Positions 17,022-26,524 are shown, counted from the first letter of the stretch. The stretch: DNA of 64,000 nucleotides from Mycolicibacterium aubagnense (GCF_010730955.1 NZ_AP022577.1:3534001-3598000), one strand, 5' to 3'. Translations and numbers: made by a program. Notes: generated by a model not told the origin, from the letters alone.

Positions 17022-18416
17022 ATGTCCGCCGACTATGACCGGCTTTTCAACAATTCGCCGGGCCAGGCCGACAACGAGGAAGCCACGCGCACCGTCGACC
17101 ATGCGACCCTTGCTGCCGCCGCGCAGATGTCGGCTTCCGCGGCCGCTGCGTCGGTTGCAGGGGCCGAATCGCCGTCGGGCCCGCCCGTTGCCGGGCAACC
17201 ACAGCAGCCGACTGGCATGGTCCCGCCGCCACGGCCGTCTGAGGTAACGACTCAAATGCCGCCCATGCCACCGCAATTCATGCAGAATGGCTTGATGCGC
17301 TCGCCGCAGGGCGCGCCGATGGCCGGCGCACAGTACGAGCAGCCGCAGCACGCCCCGATGATGATGCCGCCTCCGCCGCGACACATGCAGCCGCCGCCAC
17401 AGCACTACGCGATGGACCCGCAGGCCGACATGCAGTGGACCGAGCAGCACATGCCGGACCAGACGTCGGCCGCCACCATCGGCGACCATCGCGCCATCGA
17501 CGCGCTGTCCCACGTCGGCGTACGGGCCGGGGTGAAGATGCCGTCGCAGCGTGGCTGGCGCCATGTGCTCTACCTGCTGACGCGCATCAACCTGGGCCTG
17601 TCGCCCGACGAGCTGTACGAGTTGGACCTTTACACCCGGATTCGTCGCAACGCCCGCGACTCTTATCAGATCGGTGTGCTGGGGCTGAAGGGCGGCGTCG
17701 GCAAGACGGCCGTGACCGTCACCCTCGGCTCCGTGATGTCGAAGGTCCGTGGCGATCGGATTCTGGCGGTCGACGCCGATCCGGACGGTGGCAACCTGGC
17801 CGACCGGGCCGGTCGGCAGTCCGCCGCGACCATCTCGGATCTGTTGTCCGACAAGGAACTTGCGCGCTACAATGATATCCGCGCGTACACCAGCATGAAC
17901 GCCTCCAACCTCGAGGTGCTGTCATCGGCCGAGTACAGCGTGGCACGCCGCGACTTCAACGAAGAGGACTGGGCCGCCGCGGTCAAGATCGTCTCGCAGT
18001 ACTACAACCTCGTACTCGCCGACTGCGGCGCCGGTTTGTTCCACCAGGCCTCTCGCGCCGTGCTGTCGACCGTGTCCGGATTGGTGATCGTGGCCAGCGC
18101 CTCGATCGACGGTGCCCGCCAGGCCGCGGTGACCATGGACTGGTTGCGGCAGAACGGATATCAGGATCTGCTGGGCCGAGCGTGTGTGGTCATCAACCAC
18201 GTGACGCCGGGCAAGACGAACATCGATGTCGACGATCTGGTGCAGCAGTTCGAGCGGCACGTGCCGGCCGGCCGCGTCGTGGTGCTGCCGTGGGACAAGC
18301 ACATCGCCGCGGGTTCGGACATCCAGTTCGATCTGCTGGGCAAGACCTACCGGCGCCGGATCACCGAGCTCGCCGCCGCTCTGTCTGACGACTTCGACAG
18401 GCTCGAGCGCCGGTGA
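17022..18416 (+). CDS. espI: EspI, MinD-like ATPase of ESX-1
   Basis: A 464-residue protein; M. tuberculosis EspI is 666 with a longer Pro-rich N-terminus. The first ~150 residues are Ala/Pro/Met/Gln-rich and disordered. The C-terminal MinD domain has the deviant Walker A KGGVGKTAV, the box ILAVDADPDGGNLADRAG and LVLADCGAGLFH. EspI reduces ESX-1 secretion when ATP is low in M. tuberculosis. ATG at 17022 starts MSADYDRLFNNS. The frame extends upstream into the esxA region but without family support. GTGA at 18413 couples it to eccD1. The MinD-like gene at 4083-5273 is a paralogue. Confidence 0.92.
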   Translation: MSADYDRLFNNSPGQADNEEATRTVDHATLAAAAQMSASAAAASVAGAESPSGPPVAGQPQQPTGMVPPPRPSEVTTQMPPMPPQFMQNGLMRSPQGAPMAGAQYEQPQHAPMMMPPPPRHMQPPPQHYAMDPQADMQWTEQHMPDQTSAATIGDHRAIDALSHVGVRAGVKMPSQRGWRHVLYLLTRINLGLSPDELYELDLYTRIRRNARDSYQIGVLGLKGGVGKTAVTVTLGSVMSKVRGDRILAVDADPDGGNLADRAGRQSAATISDLLSDKELARYNDIRAYTSMNASNLEVLSSAEYSVARRDFNEEDWAAAVKIVSQYYNLVLADCGAGLFHQASRAVLSTVSGLVIVASASIDGARQAAVTMDWLRQNGYQDLLGRACVVINHVTPGKTNIDVDDLVQQFERHVPAGRVVVLPWDKHIAAGSDIQFDLLGKTYRRRITELAAALSDDFDRLERR

Positions 18417-19957
18417 CCGCATCTGCCGGCCCCGCAACCGCTGCGCCCACTGCGGCAGCTGACAATCCGACGAGGCAGTCGACCACCCGGGTCACCATCC
18501 TGACCGGTCGACGCATGACCGATCTGGTCCTGCCGGCGTCAACAGCCATCGAGACCTACATCGACGAGACGGTGAACGTCCTTGCCGATCTGCTTGACGA
18601 CACCCCGGCGGACGTGCTGGCCGGGTTCGACTTCAAGGCGCAGGGCGTGTGGGCGTTCGCGCGCCCGGGATCGCCGCCGCTGAAGTCCACGGAGTCGCTC
18701 GACGACGCCGGAGTGGTCGACGGAGCCCTGCTGACATTGGTGTCGGTGACCCGAACCGAGCGCTACCGGCCGTTGGTCGAGGACGTCATCGACGCCATGG
18801 CCGTGCTCGAGGAGTCCCCAGAGTTCGACGTCAACGCACTGAAACGTCTTGTCGGACTGGCTATTCCCATCGCGACGCTCGCGACGGCCGGTGCGTCGTT
18901 GTGGGCGTGGTCGCAGTCTGGCCATGGTTGGTGGTGGGCGGTAGCGCTCGGCTTGCTCGGTGCTCTGGTTCTGGCCGGCAGCTTCATCGCCAATGGGCGA
19001 TACGACAACGCTGACCTGGCCGAAAGTCTTCTGGTGGCGTCGCTGCCGCTGTTGGGTGGCGCGGCGGCACTGGCTGTGCCGCTGCCCCGCGGTATCAACG
19101 ACATGGGCGCGCCACAACTCGCGGGTGCAGCAGCGGTGATCATGATCGTCGTATTGGCGACGCGCGGCGGCCCGCGGAAACGCGCAGCCGTAGCGGCGTT
19201 TCTTGCGGTCATCGCGGCCGCGGTGACCGCGGCCGCGATCGCCTATGGATATGGCGGCGCTTCGTGGGTTCCCGCCGGCGCCATCGCGTTCGGCCTCATC
19301 GTCGTCACTAACGCGGCGAAGCTCACGGTGGCGGTGGCGCGGATCGCGCTCCCGCCGATCCCCGCACCGGGTGAAGTGATCGCGAACGAGGAGTTGCTGG
19401 ATCCTGTTGCCGCGCATAGTGATGTCATCGACGAGGAGTCGGCGACCTGGCGCGCGATCATTGATTCGGTGCCTGATTCCGCGGCGCGGTTGACCGAACG
19501 CAGCACGTTGGCGCGACAGCTGCTGATCGGGTTCTTGAGTGCCGGCGTGACGGTGCTGACATACGGAGCCATCGCAATCGTGGTGCAGGGGCACTTCTTC
19601 GTGCACTCGTTGATTGTCGCGGGACTGGTCACCGTCGTCTGCGGGTTCCGCTCGCGGCTGTATGCCGAACGGTGGTGTGGCTGGGCACTTTTGGCGGCGA
19701 CGGTCGCCATTCCCACTGGCGTGATGATCAAGTTGGTGTCGTGGGATGCGGACGGCGCCTGGCTGGTGATCGCCCTGTACGTCGCCCTCGCGGTGGTGGC
19801 ACTGATCATGATCGGCGCGACAGACGGCGTCGGTCGGGTGTCACCGGTGACGAAGCGCATTCTTGAGCTGACCGACGGTGCGGCCATCGCGGCGGTGATT
19901 CCGTTGCTGCTGTGGATCGCTGGGGTTTACGACAGCATCCGGAATATCCGGTTCTGA
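18413..19957 (+). CDS. eccD1: EccD1, multi-pass channel component of ESX-1
   Basis: A 514-residue protein (511 in M. tuberculosis). After a short Ala-rich leader, an N-terminal ubiquitin-like domain (RVTILTGRRMTDLVLP to about residue 110) precedes about eleven membrane helices, starting near residue 143 (LVGLAIPIATLATAGASLWA). EccD dimers form the membrane wall of the type VII core. GTG at 18413 overlaps the espI stop by 4 bp. It is the last plus-strand core ESX gene. The following gene is 110 bp away and is not a known ESX component. Confidence 0.95.
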   Translation: MTASAGPATAAPTAAADNPTRQSTTRVTILTGRRMTDLVLPASTAIETYIDETVNVLADLLDDTPADVLAGFDFKAQGVWAFARPGSPPLKSTESLDDAGVVDGALLTLVSVTRTERYRPLVEDVIDAMAVLEESPEFDVNALKRLVGLAIPIATLATAGASLWAWSQSGHGWWWAVALGLLGALVLAGSFIANGRYDNADLAESLLVASLPLLGGAAALAVPLPRGINDMGAPQLAGAAAVIMIVVLATRGGPRKRAAVAAFLAVIAAAVTAAAIAYGYGGASWVPAGAIAFGLIVVTNAAKLTVAVARIALPPIPAPGEVIANEELLDPVAAHSDVIDEESATWRAIIDSVPDSAARLTERSTLARQLLIGFLSAGVTVLTYGAIAIVVQGHFFVHSLIVAGLVTVVCGFRSRLYAERWCGWALLAATVAIPTGVMIKLVSWDADGAWLVIALYVALAVVALIMIGATDGVGRVSPVTKRILELTDGAAIAAVIPLLLWIAGVYDSIRNIRF

Positions 19958-20067
19958 CGGGATTATTCGGTCGCGCAGATGCAGCGGATGCGTGAGACCG
20001 CTTCGCGGCGGACTTGTCGGCGACCGTACGGTGTCTTGAGTAGTCGAATTTGTAGGGAGACCACGAT

Positions 20068-21123
20068 ATGTCCGAAAAGAATGAAGCCGGCTCGGTGAGC
20101 AACCAGCAGCCGCCGGTGGCAGCTGATCTCGAGGAGAAGACGCAGTTCGTCGACCGTTCGGCGTTCCAGGTGCCGACCGACGCCCCGGACGCGGGTGACC
20201 AGACCCAGGTTGTGCCGCCGACAGTCGTGGCCCCGCAGTGGCAGCCGCCGCAGGCCCCCGTCCCCGCGGCCAGCCCCTACGGTCAGGAAGTGCCGCCGGC
20301 GGTACCGCAGTGGCAGCCGCCGCAGCCGGGTTACCAGCCGCCGGCTCCGCAGCCGCAGTTCGGTCAGCCCGGCGGGCCGGTGCCACCGCAGCCTGAACAG
20401 CCGTGGAATCCGGTGGGTGCTCCCGTGCCGCCGCCTCCGCCGGGGTTTGGCGCTCCGACGTACGGCGCTCCAGGCTTCGGCGCTCCGGTGCCGCCGCCGG
20501 GATTCGGCCCGGGCGGTGCCCAGGTGCCTCCGGGTTTCGGCGCGCCGCAGCCAGGCGGATACCCCGGTCCGGGCGGTCCGCAGTTCCCCGGTCAGATGGG
20601 GCCGCAGCAGACGCCGGTCGACATGGCCAAATCGCTGCTCAACAAGGGTGATTCGTTCATCTTCCGGTTGATGACGCGCGGTGTGCGCGGCGAGCTGATC
20701 CAGCAGCCGTGGTTCCAGAACATGCGGACCAACCCGCAGGGTTCCAACCAGTTCGTCTACCTCGGCTACGCCGGCGCGGTGCTGATCGGGTTGTTCCTGA
20801 GCCTGTTCGGCGGCATCGGGTCCCTCATCGCGTGCGTGGTCTGGCTCGGGTTGGGGTACTGCTTCCTGGCGCTCGGCACGAAGCTGGCGGCGCAGTTCGT
20901 CGCCTACGGAATTTGTGGTGTGGGTGCGGCAGCCAGCCTGCTGGGTGTGTTGATCGGTGTCATCGGCCTTGCGGGAGTGAGTAGCAGCCCGTACGTGAGC
21001 GGTACTCTCACGGCGATGCTGGTGCTGGCCATCGTGATCGACGCTGTCATTGCAGTTGTGCTGGGGTACATCGGTATTCAGGTCCACAAGGGTATGCAGA
21101 AGATCGCTTCCGGTCAGTTCTGA
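20068..21123 (+). CDS. Pro/Gly-rich membrane protein with two acidic-TQ motifs
   Basis: A 351-residue protein I do not recognise by name. Residues 1-180 are disordered and rich in Pro, Gln and Gly, with repeats of the type GFGAP. Residues 228-340 form about four membrane helices. Two similar motifs near the N-terminus, LEEKTQFV (T25) and AGDQTQVV (T46), place an acidic/polar stretch before Thr-Gln and hydrophobic residues. They look like Ser/Thr kinase sites or FHA ligands (inference). ATG at 20068 has TAGGGAGACC upstream. It occupies the espJ position of M. tuberculosis but is not similar in layout. A strong terminator follows, ending the ESX-1 plus-strand unit. Confidence 0.7.
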   Translation: MSEKNEAGSVSNQQPPVAADLEEKTQFVDRSAFQVPTDAPDAGDQTQVVPPTVVAPQWQPPQAPVPAASPYGQEVPPAVPQWQPPQPGYQPPAPQPQFGQPGGPVPPQPEQPWNPVGAPVPPPPPGFGAPTYGAPGFGAPVPPPGFGPGGAQVPPGFGAPQPGGYPGPGGPQFPGQMGPQQTPVDMAKSLLNKGDSFIFRLMTRGVRGELIQQPWFQNMRTNPQGSNQFVYLGYAGAVLIGLFLSLFGGIGSLIACVVWLGLGYCFLALGTKLAAQFVAYGICGVGAAASLLGVLIGVIGLAGVSSSPYVSGTLTAMLVLAIVIDAVIAVVLGYIGIQVHKGMQKIASGQF

Positions 21124-21136
21124 CAACCCGAACGAG

Positions 21137-21170
21137 GAACGGTGCACCCTGAACCCGGGGTGCACCGTTC
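21137..21170. terminator. Hairpin terminator after the ESX-1 plus-strand unit
   Basis: Perfect 13-bp arms (21137-21149 and 21158-21170) close an 8-nt loop, 13 bp after the stop of the preceding gene. It separates the ESX-1 operon from the peptidase-transporter operon downstream, which therefore needs its own promoter in 21171-21224. Confidence 0.8.
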
Positions 21171-21224
21171 GCTGTTCTGAAGCTGCCGGCAGGCCATAGT
21201 CTGGACCGAACGTCAGGGGGCGCG

Positions 21225-22703
21225 ATGACAGAGGATCTCGGATTGTGGGTGATGCGCGGAACAGCGCTGAGGCGTTCGGTGTCGGTGTTCGCCGTGGCGC
21301 TGTTGGCGGCGTGCGCGCCGACTGTCGCCGGCACCGCGGTGTCGCCGGTAAACGACCCCTTCCACGTCGCTGACCTACCGGCCAAGGATGGCCCGAGTGG
21401 TTTGCGGGACAATGCGCCCGCGGCGGTCGGCACGGTGCAGAACACCAACAACAGCGAAGTTGATCGACTGGCCCTACAGGCGATCAACGACATCGCCGAA
21501 TACTGGCAGCACGACTACAGCGCTTCAGGTTTGAAGGGCACGTTCAAACCCATCGACAAGTTCCTGTCATACGACGCTCGCGATCGGCAGAGCCCGACGG
21601 CGTGCGACGAGGACACCGCCGGCTTGGTGAATGCCTTCTACTGCCCCAGCGAGAAGCTGATGGCCTGGGACCGCGGCGTCATGGTGCCGACTGGGCGTAA
21701 GTACTTCGGCGACGTCTCGGTGGCCGGGCTGATCGGACACGAATACGGTCACGCCATTCAGTACATGGCGAAGTTGGTGACCCGCAGTACGCCGGTCATC
21801 GTGCGTGAACAGCAGGCCGACTGTTTCGCCGGCGCGTATCTGCACTACGTCGCGGCCGGCGATTCCAAGCGGTTCACGATGAGCACCGGAGACGGCCTCA
21901 ACCATGTGCTGGCCGGATTGATCACCGTCCGTGATCCAACGCTGGGTCCGCACGACGACGACATGCTCACCGATGGCCACGGCACCGCGCTGGACCGCGT
22001 CAGTGCATTCCAGCAGGGCTTCACTCTCGGGCCGCAGGCCTGTGCGGCCATCGATCTGGCGGACATCAAGCAGCGCCGCCAGGGGTTGCCGATGGAGCTC
22101 GAGGACGAGCCGACCGACGACGAGCACCGGTCCGTCGACCTGCCTGTCGACAAGGGCACGATCGGTACTCTGGTCGAGCTGCTCGGAGTGATCTATTCCC
22201 CGAAGCAACCTCCGAAGCTCACCTACGAACCAGCGAAATGCGATGTTGCCCAGGGTGATTCGCCCGCTTCGTATTGCCCGTCGACGAACACGATTTCGGT
22301 GAATCTGCCTGCCCTGCAGCAAATCGGCACACCGGCCGATATGGCCGAGAAGTCCCTCATCCAGGGAGACAACACGGCATTCTCGATCGTGGTATCGCGG
22401 TACATGATGGCGTTGGAGAACCAGCGCGGAGCGAAGCTCGACAACCCGACGGCTGCGCTACGCACCGCCTGCCTGACCGCTCAGGCTCAGCGCCAGATGG
22501 CCAAGCCGCATGACTTACCCAGTGGTGACAGCCTGCAGCTGATGGCCGGCGATTTGGACAAAGCCGTCGCCGGGTTGCTGACCAACGGCTATGCGGCTAC
22601 GGCAGTCGACGGGCAAGGTGTGCCGGCGGCGTTCACCCGGATCGCGGCGTTCCGGGCGGGCCTGGCCACCGACGACGCGGGCTGCTACAAGCGCTATCAG
22701 TGA
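21225..22703 (+). CDS. Lipoprotein zinc metallopeptidase (YpfJ/neutral metallopeptidase type)
   Basis: A 492-residue exported lipoprotein. A basic n-region and hydrophobic stretch end in the lipobox LAAC. The catalytic motif HEYGH (in LIGHEYGHAIQY) supplies two zinc ligands and the Glu base. EQQADCFAGAY downstream provides the third ligand region, as in the PF04228-type neutral peptidases. YCPSEKLMAWD before the active site is also typical. A second block CDVAQGDSPASYCPSTNTI near residue 345 repeats the pre-active-site motif without a second HEXXH. ATG at 21225 has AGGGGG upstream; ATG at 21252 is an alternative. It probably acts outside the membrane on cell-envelope or secreted proteins. The next gene begins 13 bp after it. 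Confidence 0.85.
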   Translation: MTEDLGLWVMRGTALRRSVSVFAVALLAACAPTVAGTAVSPVNDPFHVADLPAKDGPSGLRDNAPAAVGTVQNTNNSEVDRLALQAINDIAEYWQHDYSASGLKGTFKPIDKFLSYDARDRQSPTACDEDTAGLVNAFYCPSEKLMAWDRGVMVPTGRKYFGDVSVAGLIGHEYGHAIQYMAKLVTRSTPVIVREQQADCFAGAYLHYVAAGDSKRFTMSTGDGLNHVLAGLITVRDPTLGPHDDDMLTDGHGTALDRVSAFQQGFTLGPQACAAIDLADIKQRRQGLPMELEDEPTDDEHRSVDLPVDKGTIGTLVELLGVIYSPKQPPKLTYEPAKCDVAQGDSPASYCPSTNTISVNLPALQQIGTPADMAEKSLIQGDNTAFSIVVSRYMMALENQRGAKLDNPTAALRTACLTAQAQRQMAKPHDLPSGDSLQLMAGDLDKAVAGLLTNGYAATAVDGQGVPAAFTRIAAFRAGLATDDAGCYKRYQ

Positions 22704-22716
22704 GGAGAGTGCATTC

Positions 22717-25700
22717 GTGAGCTCCGTCCCGCCGCTCATCGTGACGCTCGGCGGCGCCATGTTCACCTTTCCGCCCGGCAAGGAGGTCACCGTCGGCCGC
22801 GGCGAGGCGTCGGACGTCAGAATTCCCGATGCCGGCCCTGGCGCGAAGCATGTCGTGTCCCGGCTGCATCTGATCATCCGAGTGGACCCCGGAATTGGCC
22901 AGTGGGTGGCAATCGACAAGTCCCGCAACGGAATCTTCGCCAACCGGATGCGGGTGCCGTCGGCCGTCATCAGTGATGACCTCGTGCTGGCGGTCGGTGC
23001 CCCGGACGGGCCACAGTTGCATTTCCGTACGGCGACGCAGGTGATCCCTGTCGCGAAGTTCCGGCCACTGGTGGCTCAGCCTGCTCCCTCGCGGCTGACG
23101 CAACCGGTTCCCCAACCACCACGGCCAGTTCCGCAGCACAAGCTTCCACCTCAGCGTCCGCCGGCGCCCGCCCCACAACGCTCGGCCGGCCCGCCTGCAG
23201 GTGCAGTCACCATCGGCCGGCACTCGACCGCGACCATCAGGGTCGAGGATTCGCTGGCCTCCCGCATCCACGCCTACCTGCTGCCCGCCCCGACCGGAAC
23301 CCAGTTGTACGACAACGGTTCGGGCAACGGCACGTTCGTCAATGGCCACCGCGTCAACGCCGTCACTTTGCGTCCCGGCGATGTCATCACCGTCGGCAAC
23401 ACCGACTTGGTGTTCACCGGCGGCACCGGAGTCCAGTCGCGTCAGGCGGTCGCCACCGGTGGTATCGAGGTGCGTCAGGTCGGTCTCGCCATCGACGGCC
23501 ACCAACTGCTGACCAACGTCTCGTTCGACGCCCGGCCCGGCACCCTCACGGCGGTGATCGGCCCGTCGGGGGCGGGCAAGTCGACGTTGATCAGGCTGCT
23601 CGGCGGCGTCAGCAAGCCCACGTCCGGTCAGGTCACGTTCGATGGGCACGACGTGCACGCCCACTACGCGTCGCTGCGTTCGCGGATCGGCATGGTGCCC
23701 CAGGACGACGTCGTGCACCGGCAGTTGACGATCAGTCAGGCCCTCAACTACGCCGCCGAACTCCGGTTGCCGCCGGACACCAGCAAGGACGATCGCCACG
23801 CGGTGGTGGAACGGGTGCTCGCTGAGCTGGAACTCACCCCGCACCGTGACAAGCGCGTGGACAAGCTGTCGGGAGGCCAGCGCAAGCGGGCCTCCGTTGC
23901 GCTCGAATTACTCACCGGCCCATCGCTTTTGATCCTCGACGAGCCGACCTCGGGTTTGGACCCGGCCTTGGACCGACAGGTCATGCAGATGCTGCGGCGA
24001 CTGGCCGATGCCGGCCGCACGGTGCTGGTGGTGACGCACTCCCTCACCTACCTCAACATGTGTGATCAGGTGCTGCTGTTGGCGCCCGGAGGCAAGACGG
24101 TGTACGCGGGCCCGCCGCAAGCAGTCGGGTCGGTGATGGGAACCCAGGACTGGGCGGACATCTTCGCCTGGGTCTCGGCCAACCCGGATGCAGCGCATGC
24201 GGTGTTCCTGCAGAGAGTTCCGGCCGCGACCGGGCCACCGGCGCCGCCTGAACCCGCGGGGCCACTCGGCGCCCCGGCCCGCACCAGTACCGGTCGCCAG
24301 ATGCTCACCGTTGCGCGCCGGCAGTTGCAACTGATCTTCGCCGATCGGATTTACACCAGTTTTCTGTTGCTGCTGCCGTTCATCCTGGGCGCGATGTCGC
24401 TGATTGTGCCGGGGGATACCGGCTTTGGGGTGGCCACGGTGGGCCACTCACCCAACGAACCGAATCAGTTGCTCATCGTCGCGAACATTGCGGCGGTCTT
24501 CATGGGGACGGCGCTGACGATTCGCGATTTGGTCGGTGAGCGCACCATCTTTCGCCGGGAGCAGGCCGTCGGGTTGTCGGCCGCCGCCTACCTGTCGGCG
24601 AAAGTCGTTGTCTACAGCGCATTTACCGCCATTCAGACGGCGATCGTGGTGGCGATCGTGGTGATCGGCAAGGGTGCGCCCACTCAAGGCGCATTGCTGT
24701 TGGGCAACCCGACGCTTGATTTCTACGTGAGTCTCACTGCGGCAGCGATCGTTTCGGCGATCCTCGGGTTGCTTTTGTCTTCGGTGGCGCGCTCCAGCGA
24801 GCAGATCCTGCCGATGCTCGTGGTCGTCATCATGCTGTCGATCGTGTTCTCCGGCGGCATGATTCCCGTGACCGGACGCGTGGGCCTGGATCAGGCCTCC
24901 TGGTTCCTGCCGGGACGGTGGGGATTCGCGGCGTCAGCCAGCGTCGTCGATTTGCTGAAGATCGCCCCGCTCATGTCGGTCGATGACCAGCTGTGGCACC
25001 ACGAATTGCGCTGGTGCGCACTGGATATCGGCGTCCTGATGCTGCTGGGCGTGGTAGCCGCGTTCGTGGTCTACCGACGGCTACGTCTGCCTGGCGACGG
25101 CGCGAAAGCCGGGTCGTCCAAGGTTGTGATGATCGTGGTCGCCGTGGTGCTTGCGGCGGGATTTGTCGCCGGTATGACGTATCTGACCCGGGACTCCGGA
25201 AGCCGGCCGACACAACCGACGGCACCGGCAGCGCCCCCCAAGTCTGCTGCCCCACCGGGCCACCGCGCTGATCTGGCCAACCTGCTCCCCGACGGGCAGG
25301 CGGTGAGCACCGTGATGCAGTCACGGCCGATGGCGACCGCGACCATCGTCACCGCGGAATCCCCGCGACGTGGGACGGCGACTCCCCCGCCGTGTGCGGG
25401 TGTCGCGGACGCGGGCAGCACCGCGACCTTCGCGCCGGGATTCACGGGCATGTCGGGCATGGAGCTACACAACCCGGCGGATCCGAACATCTGGGTGGTG
25501 GCGTACGTCGTCGGCTATCCGGGACCTCAAGCGGCAGCAGGCGTTCCGGGCGCGGCGGCATGGGCGGGATGCGCGAATACCGCCGTCACGTTCACGGCCG
25601 ACGGCCAGCCTCCGCGCCAGCTCGCGGTCGGTGTAGTTACCCCTGACAAGGGCACTCTCACCGCGGTGTTCACCGAGCCGGGGCGAAGCTGCCAGCATGT

Positions 25701-25806
25701 TTTGACCACCAAGGCCGACGTCGTGATCGATGTGCTGGCGTGCAGTGTTGGTGGCGGCACTCAGGCGGCGGACTTGGCCAAGCAGATCGCTGACAAAGTC
25801 AGCTGA
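22717..25806 (+). CDS. FHA-FHA-ABC exporter fused to a PknH-like sensor domain
   Basis: A 1029-residue protein. FHA domain 1 covers about residues 5-105 (VGRGE, SRLH, NGIF). A Pro-rich linker leads to FHA domain 2 at about 165-245 (IGRHS, SRIHA, NGTFVNG). The ABCG-type ATPase has Walker A GPSGAGKST near 283, signature LSGGQRKRAS near 385 and Walker B LLILDEPTSGLD. About six membrane helices lie at 541-780, and one more helix near 802 leads to a Pro-rich stalk and an extracytoplasmic domain (about 825-1029) with paired cysteines resembling the PknH sensor domain. The core is like Rv1747, which is regulated by PknF phosphorylation, but Rv1747 lacks the sensor domain. GTG at 22717 (SSVPPLIVTLG) has GGAGAG upstream. 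The exported substrate is unknown. Confidence 0.85.
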   Translation: MSSVPPLIVTLGGAMFTFPPGKEVTVGRGEASDVRIPDAGPGAKHVVSRLHLIIRVDPGIGQWVAIDKSRNGIFANRMRVPSAVISDDLVLAVGAPDGPQLHFRTATQVIPVAKFRPLVAQPAPSRLTQPVPQPPRPVPQHKLPPQRPPAPAPQRSAGPPAGAVTIGRHSTATIRVEDSLASRIHAYLLPAPTGTQLYDNGSGNGTFVNGHRVNAVTLRPGDVITVGNTDLVFTGGTGVQSRQAVATGGIEVRQVGLAIDGHQLLTNVSFDARPGTLTAVIGPSGAGKSTLIRLLGGVSKPTSGQVTFDGHDVHAHYASLRSRIGMVPQDDVVHRQLTISQALNYAAELRLPPDTSKDDRHAVVERVLAELELTPHRDKRVDKLSGGQRKRASVALELLTGPSLLILDEPTSGLDPALDRQVMQMLRRLADAGRTVLVVTHSLTYLNMCDQVLLLAPGGKTVYAGPPQAVGSVMGTQDWADIFAWVSANPDAAHAVFLQRVPAATGPPAPPEPAGPLGAPARTSTGRQMLTVARRQLQLIFADRIYTSFLLLLPFILGAMSLIVPGDTGFGVATVGHSPNEPNQLLIVANIAAVFMGTALTIRDLVGERTIFRREQAVGLSAAAYLSAKVVVYSAFTAIQTAIVVAIVVIGKGAPTQGALLLGNPTLDFYVSLTAAAIVSAILGLLLSSVARSSEQILPMLVVVIMLSIVFSGGMIPVTGRVGLDQASWFLPGRWGFAASASVVDLLKIAPLMSVDDQLWHHELRWCALDIGVLMLLGVVAAFVVYRRLRLPGDGAKAGSSKVVMIVVAVVLAAGFVAGMTYLTRDSGSRPTQPTAPAAPPKSAAPPGHRADLANLLPDGQAVSTVMQSRPMATATIVTAESPRRGTATPPPCAGVADAGSTATFAPGFTGMSGMELHNPADPNIWVVAYVVGYPGPQAAAGVPGAAAWAGCANTAVTFTADGQPPRQLAVGVVTPDKGTLTAVFTEPGRSCQHVLTTKADVVIDVLACSVGGGTQAADLAKQIADKVS

Positions 25807-25818
25807 CGGAAGGAACAC

Positions 25819-26523
25819 ATGAAACCCTGGCGTGCTGCACTGCTCATCGGAGCGTCGGTTGTTGTGGCGGCGGGGTGTTCTGCCACCGACCGGAAGGTCG
25901 CGGGTACGGCCACCACGTCAGCGGGCGACGCCGCTCCCCCAACCACGTCGACGTCAGCTGCCCCAAGACCTGTTGATGATGCCGGCTTGCCGAGGTTGTT
26001 GAGTGCCCCGTCCGAGATCAGCGACCTGGTGGGCGTCGCCATGACGCCGGAGGCGATCTTCAGAAAGCCCGATACCAAACTGAGGGTCGACCCGACTCGC
26101 TGCCTTGAAGCTGTCATGCCCGGTCTCGACACCATTCGGTACTACGGCCGAACGGGTTTCGCCGGGCAGTTACTGCATGGGGACCAACATGCTCAAGTCG
26201 TGCAGGTGGTCGCAGCGTTTGCTACGGACTCGGAAGCGGCGGACTTTCGTGACATGACCGCTCAAAACTGGCGGCAATGTCAGAGGCAGCAGGCGACCAT
26301 CACGGGCGGCCAGGTTCCCCTGGTGTATGCGTTGGACAACGTCGAGTCGGTCGACTCGGTTACCAGTGTTCCGGTGTCGGGGACGGCCCGAGATGGCACC
26401 CAGGTTCCATGTCAGCACTCGCTGGGTTCTCGACGGAACGTGATCATCGATGTGCGGGTTTGCGCTCCGAATGTGGCTGACAGGGGGCGAGAACTCGTGG
26501 CTAAGATCGCCGCCGGTTTGTGA
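25819..26523 (+). CDS. Lipoprotein with PknH-like extracellular sensor domain
   Basis: A 234-residue lipoprotein. The signal peptide ends in the lipobox VVAAGC, then a Thr/Ser/Ala/Pro-rich linker (about residues 30-55). A globular domain follows with RCLEAVMPG, VVQVVAAFATDSEAADFRDM, WRQCQRQ and PCQHSLGSRRNVIIDVRVC. The cysteine spacing and the AAF...W..C pattern match the PknH ectodomain family found in mycobacterial kinases and lipoproteins. It resembles the C-terminal domain of the transporter encoded 12 bp upstream, so the two may bind the same ligand or each other (inference). The RBS is GGAAGGAACAC. Its stop is 1 bp from the stop of the convergent kinase. Confidence 0.8.
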   Translation: MKPWRAALLIGASVVVAAGCSATDRKVAGTATTSAGDAAPPTTSTSAAPRPVDDAGLPRLLSAPSEISDLVGVAMTPEAIFRKPDTKLRVDPTRCLEAVMPGLDTIRYYGRTGFAGQLLHGDQHAQVVQVVAAFATDSEAADFRDMTAQNWRQCQRQQATITGGQVPLVYALDNVESVDSVTSVPVSGTARDGTQVPCQHSLGSRRNVIIDVRVCAPNVADRGRELVAKIAAGL

Positions 26524-26524
26524 A

